From Phytohabitans sp036906915 (GTDB lineage: Bacteria; Actinomycetota; Actinomycetes; Mycobacteriales; Micromonosporaceae), in contig NZ_JBAKHX010000004.1 of the NCBI RefSeq assembly GCF_036906915.1, positions 304,851 to 368,850 on the forward strand: DNA of 64,000 nt. The letters are read 5' to 3'. The translations under genes and the position numbers were made by a program. Positions 7,683-14,941 of the stretch are shown here, one piece after another. The notes beneath the pieces were generated by a model. That model saw nothing but the letters and a program-made list of their open reading frames with translations, was not told the origin of the DNA and did no database searches. Numbering within the stretch: position 1 is the stretch's first letter; every line of letters begins with the position of its first letter.

Positions 7683-8816
7683 ATGTCCGCCCTCGCACAC
7701 GCACGCAGACCGCTCATCTACCGCACGCTCGCCATCGCGGCCGCGGTCATCGTGCTCCTGACCACGTTCATGGCGAACGTGGCGTCCGCACACGGTTCGA
7801 CGATCAACCCGATGTCACGCAACTACGGTTGCTGGAAACGGTGGGGGAACGACTTCCAGAACCCCAACATGGCCACCCAAGACCCGATGTGCTGGCAAGC
7901 CTGGCAGGCCGACTCGACGGCCATGTGGAACTGGAACTCGCTGTACCGGGAGGGCGTCGCCGGTAACCACCAGGGCGCCATCCCCGACGGCCAGCTGTGC
8001 AGCGGCGGCCAGACCGGCGGCACCCGATACGCCGCGCTGGACAACCCCGGCAACTGGCGCGCCACGGATCTGAACAACACGTTCACCTGGACCATGCACG
8101 ACCAGGCCAGGCACGGCGCCGACTACATCCGGATCTACGTCAGCCGGCAGGGCTTCAACCCGCTGACCCAACGGTTGCGCTGGGCCGATCTTGAGCTGGT
8201 ACGCGATACCGGCCGCATCCTGCCGGGCGTCGGCCAGACCGAGACCGACCCGGTGCTCAACGGCGTCTCGATCTCGACGAGCGTGAGCGCCCCGGGCCGC
8301 ACCGGTCGCCACATCGTGTACGCGATCTGGCAGGCCAGCCACTCCGACCAGTCGTACTACTTCTGCAGCGACGTGCGCTTCCCCGGCGGGTCCTCGGAGC
8401 CCACGACGCCGCCGACCACGCCGCCGACCACGCCGCCGACCACGCCGCCCACCACACCGCCATCGAGCCCGCCGGCGTCGCCGACCAACGGGCCCACGAC
8501 CGGGGTACCCGGCACCCGCAGCTGCTCGGCCACGTACGCGATCACCGGCCAGTGGACCGGCGGCTTCCAGAGTGAGGTACGCGTCACAGCCGGCTCGTCC
8601 GCGATCACCGGCTGGACGGTGAACTGGACGTACAGCAACGGGCAGCAGATCGCCCAGTCGTGGGGCGCCACGATCACCAGTAGCGGATCGGCGGTGACCG
8701 CACGGAACGTCGGCTACAACGGCAACCTGGGCGCCGGAGGAAGCACGACATTCGGGTTCCTGGGCTCGTGGAACGGCAGCAACGCGGCCCCGACCCTTTC
8801 CTGCACCGCCACCTGA
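7683..8816 (+). CDS. Secreted lytic polysaccharide monooxygenase (AA10) with CBM2
   Basis: This is a copper enzyme that oxidatively cleaves crystalline cellulose or chitin outside the cell. A signal peptide ends at ASA after residue 36, so His37 becomes the mature N-terminus. His37 and His144 (in ARHGADY) form the histidine brace, and the YYFCSDVRF segment supplies the axial aromatic residue. The AA10 domain spans about residues 37-235. A Thr-Pro linker follows, then a C-terminal CBM2 (about 278-377) with conserved Trp residues and terminal cysteines. The overall pattern is closer to cellulose-active AA10 enzymes with CBM2 than to single-domain chitin LPMOs. GGAGG precedes the ATG at 7683. 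It is a single-gene unit ending in a strong hairpin. Confidence 0.93.
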   Translation: MSALAHARRPLIYRTLAIAAAVIVLLTTFMANVASAHGSTINPMSRNYGCWKRWGNDFQNPNMATQDPMCWQAWQADSTAMWNWNSLYREGVAGNHQGAIPDGQLCSGGQTGGTRYAALDNPGNWRATDLNNTFTWTMHDQARHGADYIRIYVSRQGFNPLTQRLRWADLELVRDTGRILPGVGQTETDPVLNGVSISTSVSAPGRTGRHIVYAIWQASHSDQSYYFCSDVRFPGGSSEPTTPPTTPPTTPPTTPPTTPPSSPPASPTNGPTTGVPGTRSCSATYAITGQWTGGFQSEVRVTAGSSAITGWTVNWTYSNGQQIAQSWGATITSSGSAVTARNVGYNGNLGAGGSTTFGFLGSWNGSNAAPTLSCTAT

Positions 8817-8837
8817 CCAGATTCACCCTCCCCCTGT

Positions 8838-8875
8838 GATCGAGGGCAAAGGCGCACCCGCCTTTGCCCTCGATC
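8838..8875. terminator. Perfect 17-bp hairpin after the LPMO gene
   Basis: A perfect inverted repeat with arms beginning GATCGAGGGCAAAGG encloses a four-base loop. It sits 21 bases after the LPMO stop. No T-tract follows. The arm resembles the GATCAAGGGCAAA arm of the dispersed palindrome, so it may be a shortened relative of that family working as a terminator. Confidence 0.65.
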
Positions 8876-8918
8876 CACGCAAAGCGCTGCTTCCCCATGC
8901 ATAGGGAACAATGGTCCG

Positions 8919-10763
8919 ATGGCATCACCACGATCCCGGGTCCGAGCACCTGAGCTGCGTGGACGCGGCTGGCTGAACACTGGCGGCAAGGAGCTGACCC
9001 TCGCCGACCTCCGCGGGCGGATCACGATCCTCGACTTCTGGACGTTTTGCTGCATCAACTGCCTGCACGTGCTCGACGAGCTGCGTCCGCTGGAAGACAA
9101 GTACGGCGACGTGCTCGTCGTGATCGGGGTGCACTCGCCGAAGTTCGAGCACGAGCGGGACGCCGCCGCGCTGGCCGCGGCCGTCGAGCGGTACGGGGTG
9201 GCGCACCCGGTGCTCGACGACCCGGATCTGGTGACGTGGCAGCAGTACGCCGCCAAGGCGTGGCCGACGCTCGCGGTGATCGACCCGGAAGGTTACGTCG
9301 TCGCCTCGATGGCCGGTGAGGGTCACGCCGAAGGGCTGAGCCGGCTGATCGACGAGCTGATCGCCACCCACGATGCCAAGGGCACGCTGCACCGTGGCGA
9401 CGGCCCGTACGTGCCGCCCGCCGACGCGCAGACAGCGCTGCGCTTCCCGGGTAAGGCCATGCGGCTGTCGAGCGGCAACCTGCTGGTGTCCGACTCGGCG
9501 CGGCACTCGCTGGTCGAGTTGGCGGCGGACGGCGAGACGGTGGTGCGCCGGATCGGTTCCGGGGAGCGGGGCCGGGCGGACGGTCCCGCCGGCGGCGCGA
9601 GCTTCTCCGAGCCGCAGGGCCTGTGCCTGCTACCCCCGCACGAGGCGGACATCGCCGGGTACGACGTGGTTGTCGCCGACACCGTCAACCACCTGTTGCG
9701 CGGAGTGCGGCTGGACACCGGCGAGGTGACCACGATAGCCGGCAGTGGCCGCCCGTGGCGGTCCACAGTAGACGACCACGCGCACGACGCGCTGGCCGCC
9801 GACCTGTCGTCCCCCTGGGACGTGGCCTGGTACGACGGCCGCGTCATCGTCGCGATGGCAGGCATCCACCAGCTCTGGTGGTTCGACCCGATCAAGCGGA
9901 CCGTGGGCGTGTACGCCGGCACCACCGTCGAGGCACTGCGCGACGGGCCGTTGCCTGACGTGTGGCTGGCGCAGCCGTCCGGCCTCTCCGTCTCATCTGA
10001 CGGCACTCGACTGTGGCTGGCCGACAGCGAGACCTCCGCGCTGCGCTACGTGAAAGGCGGCGCGCTGCACACCGCGGTGGGGCAGGGCCTGTTCGACTTC
10101 GGGCACGTGGACGGGCCAGCCGCCGAGGCGCTGCTCCAGCACCCGCTGGGCGTCTGCGCCCTGCCCGACGGCTCGGCGCTGGTCGCCGACACCTACAACG
10201 GGGCCGTGCGGCGGTACGACCCGGAGACCGCACGGGTGTCCACTGTGGCGAGTGGGCTGGCCGAGCCCAGCGACGTGGTGCTGGACGCCGACGGCGGCGT
10301 GATCGTGGTGGAGTCGGCCGCGCACCGGCTGGTCCGGTTGGCGCCGGGCGCGGTGTCGTCGTCCGGGGCGGTCACGGTAGCCGGCGAGCGGCACCGCACC
10401 GAGCGGCCGCCAACCGACCTGGCGCCCGGCGAGGTGACCCTGGAGGTCGTGTTCACGCCGCCGCCGGGGCAGAAGCTCGACGAGTCGTTCGGCCCGTCGA
10501 CCCGGCTGGTGGTGTCGGCCTCGCCGCCTGAGCTGCTGCTGGACGGCGCGGGCACCACCACCGGCCTGCGCCGCACGCTGGTGCTCAACGAGGCGGTTCC
10601 GACCGGCGTGCTCCAGGTGGTCGCCCAGGCGGCCACGTGCGACGCCGAGGCCGAGCACGCCGCCTGCCACCTGACCCGCCAGGACTGGGGCGTCCCCGTA
10701 CGCGTCATCGAGGGCGCCGCAGCTCGCCTCCCCCTAATCCTGAGGGGCCTCGACACCCCGTGA
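8919..10763 (+). CDS. Thioredoxin-like and NHL-repeat protein (NHLRC2 type)
   Basis: The 614-residue product starts with a thioredoxin/AhpC-TSA-like domain (about residues 15-150) carrying a redox CxxC at Cys45-Cys48 within WTFCCINC. It continues with a beta-propeller of NHL repeats (about 165-480), seen as recurring LLVSDSARHSLVEL, VVADTVNHLLRG, LWLADSETSALR and VADTYNGAVRR units. A beta-rich C-terminal domain with two further cysteines (ATCDAEAEHAACHL) ends the protein. No signal peptide is seen, so it is probably cytosolic. This architecture is conserved from bacteria to animals as NHLRC2, whose biochemical role is poorly defined; thiol-disulfide chemistry is likely. Its 3' end overlaps the convergent pxpA gene by 30 bases. 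ATG 8919 has no clear ribosome binding site, and translation may be leaderless. Confidence 0.88.
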   Translation: MASPRSRVRAPELRGRGWLNTGGKELTLADLRGRITILDFWTFCCINCLHVLDELRPLEDKYGDVLVVIGVHSPKFEHERDAAALAAAVERYGVAHPVLDDPDLVTWQQYAAKAWPTLAVIDPEGYVVASMAGEGHAEGLSRLIDELIATHDAKGTLHRGDGPYVPPADAQTALRFPGKAMRLSSGNLLVSDSARHSLVELAADGETVVRRIGSGERGRADGPAGGASFSEPQGLCLLPPHEADIAGYDVVVADTVNHLLRGVRLDTGEVTTIAGSGRPWRSTVDDHAHDALAADLSSPWDVAWYDGRVIVAMAGIHQLWWFDPIKRTVGVYAGTTVEALRDGPLPDVWLAQPSGLSVSSDGTRLWLADSETSALRYVKGGALHTAVGQGLFDFGHVDGPAAEALLQHPLGVCALPDGSALVADTYNGAVRRYDPETARVSTVASGLAEPSDVVLDADGGVIVVESAAHRLVRLAPGAVSSSGAVTVAGERHRTERPPTDLAPGEVTLEVVFTPPPGQKLDESFGPSTRLVVSASPPELLLDGAGTTTGLRRTLVLNEAVPTGVLQVVAQAATCDAEAEHAACHLTRQDWGVPVRVIEGAAARLPLILRGLDTP

Positions 10764-11507
10764 GAAGGGCGTGACCGCGACGCCCGCCGCGGCCAGAGCG
10801 GATCGCACGTGGCGGGCCAGGTCTACCGCACCTGGGGTGTCGCCGTGGAGGCAGATGGACTCGACCGGTAGGCGGAGGACCGTGCCGTCTACCGCGACGA
10901 CCTCGGAGGCGGTCGCCATCCGGACCACGCGCTCGGCCACCTCGTCCGGTGACGTGACCAATGCGCCCGGCGCCGACCGGGGCACCAGCGTGCCCGCGGA
11001 CTGGTAGCCGCGATCGGCGAAGCCCTCCCCGACCGCGCGCAGCCCCGCGCCGGCCGCGAGTTGGGCCAGCACCGAACCGGGCGGGCACAGCACCGGTAGC
11101 GACCGGTCGTAGTCGACGACAGCCGCCACCACCGCGGCGGCCTGCACCTCATCCACCGCGGCGACGTTGTAGAGCGCTCCGTGCGGCTTCACATATCGCA
11201 CCCGGGAGCCGGCGACGCGGCAGAACCCGTCCAGCGCCCCGATCTGGTAGAGCACGTCGTCGCGCAGGTCGCCGAACGCGTACTCGATGCGCCGGCGCCC
11301 GAAGCCCGCGAGGTCGCGGTAGCCGACCTGCGCCCCCACCGCTACGCCGCGGGCGGCCGCCTCCGCGCACACCCGGCGCATGGCTGGCGGGTCGCCGGCG
11401 TGGAAGCCGCAGGCGACGTTCGCCGAGGTCACCACCGAGAGCAGGGCCTCGTCGTCGCCGAGCCGCCAGACGCCGAAGCCCTCGCCGAGGTCAGCGTTCA
11501 GATCCAT
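10734..11507 (-). CDS. pxpA: 5-oxoprolinase subunit A (LamB/YcsF family)
   Basis: PxpA works with PxpB and PxpC to open 5-oxoproline (pyroglutamate) to glutamate at the cost of ATP. The 257 residues show the family hallmarks: MDLNADLGEGFG at the start, NVACGFHAGDP, KPHGALYN in the middle and ICLHGDTPGA near the end. It is the last gene of a leftward operon in the order pxpB-pxpC-pxpA. Its ATG at 11507 lies inside the end of pxpC, overlapping it by 17 bases. Its 3' end overlaps the convergent NHL gene by 30 bases. Confidence 0.93.
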   Translation of the reverse strand: MDLNADLGEGFGVWRLGDDEALLSVVTSANVACGFHAGDPPAMRRVCAEAAARGVAVGAQVGYRDLAGFGRRRIEYAFGDLRDDVLYQIGALDGFCRVAGSRVRYVKPHGALYNVAAVDEVQAAAVVAAVVDYDRSLPVLCPPGSVLAQLAAGAGLRAVGEGFADRGYQSAGTLVPRSAPGALVTSPDEVAERVVRMATASEVVAVDGTVLRLPVESICLHGDTPGAVDLARHVRSALAAAGVAVTPFSRGVEAPQD

Positions 11508-12336
11508 GGAACCTCACCGTAGTACCGGGAGCGGCCTGCGCGAGGGGCGAAACATCGTCCACGACGGCGATGACCGGGTAACCCCCGGTAGTCGGGTGAT
11601 CTGCCAGAAAGATCAACGGCTGGCCGCTGGCCGGTACCTGCACGGCGCCGAGCACCACGCCCTCGCTGGGCAGCTCGCCCTCGCGAGCGCGGGGCAGGGT
11701 CGCGCCCGCCAGTCGCGCTCCGACCCGGTTGCTCACCGCGCTGACCGTGTACTGAGTGCCAAGCAGCGCCTCGACGGCGCCCGATGTGAACCAGTCCCGC
11801 CGCGGCCCCAGCCGCACCCGAAGATCCAGCGCGGCGGGAGGCGGCAGCCACGGCACGAAGTCCACGGTGGAGGGTGCGGCCGCCGGGCCGACCGGAAGCA
11901 CGTCGCCGTCCCGCAACGGCGCTGGCCCGAGCCCGGAGAGCGTGTCGGTCGACCGGCTGCCCAGCACCGGCGGCACCGCGATCCCGCCCGCCACGGCCAG
12001 GTAGGACCGGACGCCGTACTCGGCCCGCCCCACGTTCACCACCGCTCCGGCAGGCGCCGCCAGCGGTACCCCATAACCAGCTGGACGCCCCGCGACGGTG
12101 ACCCGCGCGAACGCTCCCGTGAGCGCCACCGTGCCGGCCGCCCGGAGCCGCACGGCGCAGCCGGCGGCGGTGATCTCCAGCCCGGCGGCGTGTTCGGCGT
12201 TGCCGACCAGCCGGTTGGCCAGGCGTAGCGCGGGCGCGTCGAGGGCGCCGGAGCGTGGCACGCCGAGGTGCGCCCAGCCGGGGCGGCCGAGATCCTGCAC
12301 GGTGGTCAGCGGCCCGGCGCGCAGGATGTCGATCAC
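11491..12336 (-). CDS. pxpC: 5-oxoprolinase subunit C (KipA-like, biotin-dependent carboxyltransferase fold)
   Basis: PxpC is the second component of the PxpBC complex that acts with PxpA in ATP-driven 5-oxoproline hydrolysis. The 281-residue product starts MIDILRAGPLTTVQDLGRPGW and contains the typical GVPRSGALD and SNRVGARLAG motifs and a terminal FLADHPTTGGYP segment. The frame is open far upstream, but GTG 12336 overlaps the pxpB stop by four bases (GTGA) and matches the family N-terminus. It was formerly described as KipA or allophanate-hydrolase-like. Confidence 0.92.
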   Translation of the reverse strand: MIDILRAGPLTTVQDLGRPGWAHLGVPRSGALDAPALRLANRLVGNAEHAAGLEITAAGCAVRLRAAGTVALTGAFARVTVAGRPAGYGVPLAAPAGAVVNVGRAEYGVRSYLAVAGGIAVPPVLGSRSTDTLSGLGPAPLRDGDVLPVGPAAAPSTVDFVPWLPPPAALDLRVRLGPRRDWFTSGAVEALLGTQYTVSAVSNRVGARLAGATLPRAREGELPSEGVVLGAVQVPASGQPLIFLADHPTTGGYPVIAVVDDVSPLAQAAPGTTVRFHGSER

Positions 12337-12944
12337 GCGGGCACCAGCCGCACGCGAGTGCCGGGGACGAGCAGCGCGGGCGGGTCGCGGTCGACGTCGA
12401 AGAGCACCTGCTCGGTGCGGCCGATGAGGCGCCAGCCGCCGGGCGAGGATGTCGGGTAGATCCCGGCGTACTCCCCAGCCAGTCCCACCGAGCCGGCCGG
12501 CACCTTGGGACGCGGGTCGGACAGCCGGGGCACCGCCCAATCGGCGGGCAGCCCGGCGAGGTACGCGAACCCGGGAGAGAAGCCGCAGAACGCCACCCGA
12601 AGCTCGGTGCTCGCGATGCGGTCGACGGCGTCCTCGGCGGACAGCCCCCATTGTTCGGCGACCCACGGCAGGTCGCTTCCGTCGTACACGACCGGGATGG
12701 TGACCTGCGGCCCGCCCGCCGAGGCGGTGGCAGCGGGTGGCGGCCACTGCGCGATCCGGCGCGCGGTCTCGGCGGGATCGGTGACGCCGTCCAGCAGCAC
12801 GGTGCGGGCGCCCGGCACGATTTCAATCGCCGACAGCTCGCCGCGTTCCCGGCGCCGCCACAGCTCGGCTCGCCACGCTTCGACGTGCTCCCCGTCGGCG
12901 CACTCGATCAATAAAGCGGCCCGGCCCACCTCGGTCATCCGCAT
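12333..12944 (-). CDS. pxpB: 5-oxoprolinase subunit B (KipI-like)
   Basis: PxpB is the first gene of the oxoprolinase operon and pairs with PxpC. It belongs to the KipI/allophanate-hydrolase-subunit-1 family, as shown by VVYDGSDLPWVAEQWGLS, FCGFSPGFAYLAGLP and PRVPAGSVGLAG-like motifs (here PKVPAGSVGLAG). The start is placed at ATG 12944 (MRMTEVG). ATG 12953 and a longer frame to 12992 are also open, and no strong ribosome binding site decides between them. The gene is divergent from the hemolysin III-type gene and shares a short promoter region with it. Confidence 0.9.
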   Translation of the reverse strand: MRMTEVGRAALLIECADGEHVEAWRAELWRRRERGELSAIEIVPGARTVLLDGVTDPAETARRIAQWPPPAATASAGGPQVTIPVVYDGSDLPWVAEQWGLSAEDAVDRIASTELRVAFCGFSPGFAYLAGLPADWAVPRLSDPRPKVPAGSVGLAGEYAGIYPTSSPGGWRLIGRTEQVLFDVDRDPPALLVPGTRVRLVPA

Positions 12945-12992
12945 GCCCGTCATCTTGGCATCAGCGAATATCGGCAAGCTCACTACCCACAA

Positions 12993-13015
12993 GTAACCTA
13001 CGGTGTCGTAACCTA
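12993..13015 (+). promoter_or_regulatory. Leaderless promoter with two GTAACCTA direct repeats
   Basis: GTAACCTA occurs at 12993-13000 and again at 13008-13015, 15 bases apart. The second copy contains a TAACCT -10 box (13009-13014) exactly seven bases before the GTG start at 13022, the spacing of a leaderless transcript. The repeat could be a binding site for a regulator of this gene or of the divergent pxp operon. Confidence 0.45.
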
Positions 13016-13021
13016 GTTTGC

Positions 13022-13702
13022 GTGACCGCCGACGTGCCCGTTCGCCTCAAGCCTGTCGACCTCGGCAAGCCGCGGATGCGCGGCTGGCTGCACGCGTACG
13101 CATTCTTCGTGGCCGCTGCCTGCGGCATCGTGCTGACCTCGATCGCCGCGACCCGCCCGGGCATCGCGCCGCTCGTGAGCTGCGCCATCTACAGCCTGAC
13201 GGTGTGCGGGCTGTTCGGCACCAGCGCGCTCTACCACCGGAGGGTCTGGTCTCCTCGCGGGTACGCGATCATGCGGCGCCTCGACCACTCCATGATCTTC
13301 GTGTTCATCGCCGGCACCTACACGCCGTTCTGCGCGCTGCTCCTGCCGACGCGGCTCGCCAGCATGCTGCTCGCCACCGTCTGGATCGGAGCGGTCATCG
13401 GGGTGGCGCTGAAGCTGGTCTGGCCGCACGCGCCGCGGTGGGCGTCCGCGCCGCTCTACATAGGGCTCGGCTGGGTCGCCGTCGCCGTACTGCCCGACAT
13501 CTACCGCAACGGCGGTGGCGCGGCGCTCGTCCTGCTGGTGGTGGGCGGCGTGACGTACACGCTCGGGGCCATCTTCTACGCGCTGCGCCGCCCGAACCCG
13601 TGGCCGGAGGTGTTCGGGCACCACGAGTTCTTCCACGCCAGCACGCTGGTCGCCGCGATCGCCCACCACATCGGGATCTACTTCGCCCTGTTCGCTTCGT
13701 AG
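13022..13702 (+). CDS. Hemolysin III / PAQR-family membrane protein
   Basis: The 226-residue protein has seven predicted transmembrane helices and the metal-ligand pattern of the hemolysin III/PAQR (TrhA) superfamily: SALYHRR after the second helix, RRLDHSMIF in the third region, and HHEFFHASTLVAAIAHH near the C-terminus. Bacterial members are implicated in membrane energetics and may be zinc-dependent hydrolases; a haemolytic role is not established. Translation probably begins on a leaderless mRNA at GTG 13022. It converges with the small DUF6458 gene that ends at 13705. Confidence 0.88.
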   Translation: MTADVPVRLKPVDLGKPRMRGWLHAYAFFVAAACGIVLTSIAATRPGIAPLVSCAIYSLTVCGLFGTSALYHRRVWSPRGYAIMRRLDHSMIFVFIAGTYTPFCALLLPTRLASMLLATVWIGAVIGVALKLVWPHAPRWASAPLYIGLGWVAVAVLPDIYRNGGGAALVLLVVGGVTYTLGAIFYALRRPNPWPEVFGHHEFFHASTLVAAIAHHIGIYFALFAS

Positions 13703-13704
13703 GT

Positions 13705-14007
13705 CTATTCGTACAGCCGACCCGTCGGGCGGCGCACCACCCGGCGCTCCTCGATCCGGGTCGCGTCCGCCGGCGGGACGACCTGGCGGTCCTCGACGAC
13801 GCGGTCCTGCACGACGGTGGCCGGTGGGGTCACGACGGCGCGGCGGCGGTTCTGCCAGAACCACAGGGTCAGGATCAAACCGAAAATGCCCGCCAGCATG
13901 AGGACCCAGCCGACGACGTTGATGTCGAGCCAACCCAGATCGAACTCGACGGCGAACGCGAAGATCGCACCCAAGGCGATAAGAAAGATGCTCCCGCCGA
14001 TACCCAT
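13705..14007 (-). CDS. Small two-helix membrane protein, DUF6458 type
   Basis: The 100-residue product begins MGIGGSIFLIALGAIFAFAV, which together with the second helix (INVVGWVLMLAGIFGLILTL) is typical of the DUF6458 family of small actinobacterial membrane proteins. The C-terminal half is a charged, Arg/Glu/Val-rich cytoplasmic tail. ATG 14007 is chosen over the longer open frame because GGAGGACGAC lies directly upstream. A paralogue is encoded 620 bases away at 14626. The function is unknown. Confidence 0.85.
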   Translation of the reverse strand: MGIGGSIFLIALGAIFAFAVEFDLGWLDINVVGWVLMLAGIFGLILTLWFWQNRRRAVVTPPATVVQDRVVEDRQVVPPADATRIEERRVVRRPTGRLYE

Positions 14008-14079
14008 GTCGTCCTCCTTGACTGGTGTCGCAATCTGCTTACCCACGGGTTTTGCTCCTCAATCAGGCAAGCTGTGGGC

Positions 14080-14577
14080 ATGACGGAACGCACCATCGTG
14101 CTGTTGCGCCACGCCAAGGCCGACCGCCCCAACCACACCGCCGACGTCGACCGGCCACTCACCGCCCGCGGGCACGCGGACGCCAACGCGGCGGGCGCCT
14201 GGCTCTTCAACCGCCGGCTCCTGCCCGACCTGGTGATCTGCTCACCGTCCAAGCGCACCCGGCAGACGTGGCACGGCGTGGCGGTGGCCCTCGGCGACAC
14301 CTCACCCGAAGTGCGGTACGAGGGGCGCGCCTACGACGGGCGCGCGGCTGACCTGCTCGACCTGATCCGCGCCGCCGACGACGGCGTTTCGACCGTATTG
14401 GTGATCGGGCACAACCCGACGGTGTCGCAGCTGTCCGAACTGCTGGACCCCGGCGCGGACACCGACTCTGACGGGTTGCGCACCAGCGGGCTGGCGGTTC
14501 ACCGGTTCGAGGGATCGTGGGCCGAGTGTGACCCGGGCTCAGCCCCCCTCACGAGCACCCACACCGCCCGAGGCTGA
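14080..14577 (+). CDS. SixA-like histidine phosphatase
   Basis: The 165-residue protein belongs to the histidine phosphatase superfamily. The catalytic RHAK motif lies at residues 10-13 (VLLRHAKADRP), and the second catalytic histidine is in IGHNPT. Family relatives such as SixA remove phosphate from phosphohistidine proteins, though the substrate here is unknown. ATG 14080 starts MTERTIVLLRHAK; an upstream ribosome binding site is weak. The gene sits between two divergently oriented DUF6458 paralogues. Confidence 0.88.
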   Translation: MTERTIVLLRHAKADRPNHTADVDRPLTARGHADANAAGAWLFNRRLLPDLVICSPSKRTRQTWHGVAVALGDTSPEVRYEGRAYDGRAADLLDLIRAADDGVSTVLVIGHNPTVSQLSELLDPGADTDSDGLRTSGLAVHRFEGSWAECDPGSAPLTSTHTARG

Positions 14578-14625
14578 GCGTCACGCCGAAGTCCTATGCC
14601 TCGCTGTTCGCGCGCCCTGTAGCGC

Positions 14626-14907
14626 TCACAGGGGCGGCGGCGGGAGCGGTGGCTCCGGCGGCGTCGGGCGATTCGCGATCGGGTCGGGCGGTGTCGGGAG
14701 GCGGCTCTCCTGAGCCGTGGGCGGCACGACCGCCGCCGAAGTCCTGCGCCGCTGCCAATACCAGAGCGTGACGAGCAACACCGTCGCGCCGGCCAGCATG
14801 AGCACGGCACCGACGACATCGAGGTCGAGCCACCAGGGCTCGACCTCGAAGGCGAACGTCATGACCGCGCCGAGCGCGATCAAAAAGATGCCGCCACCGA
14901 TGCCCAC
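14626..14907 (-). CDS. Small two-helix membrane protein, DUF6458 type (paralogue)
   Basis: The 93-residue product starts MGIGGGIFLIALGAVMTFAF and has a second helix LDVVGAVLMLAGATVLLVTL, closely matching the protein encoded at 13705-14007. Its C-terminal tail differs: it is rich in Pro and ends in a run of prolines. The two copies flank the SixA-like gene, which suggests local duplication. The role is unknown. Confidence 0.85.
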   Translation of the reverse strand: MGIGGGIFLIALGAVMTFAFEVEPWWLDLDVVGAVLMLAGATVLLVTLWYWQRRRTSAAVVPPTAQESRLPTPPDPIANRPTPPEPPLPPPPL

Positions 14908-14941
14908 GGTCCCATTAGAACCCCGGACGGGCGGCTTCGCA

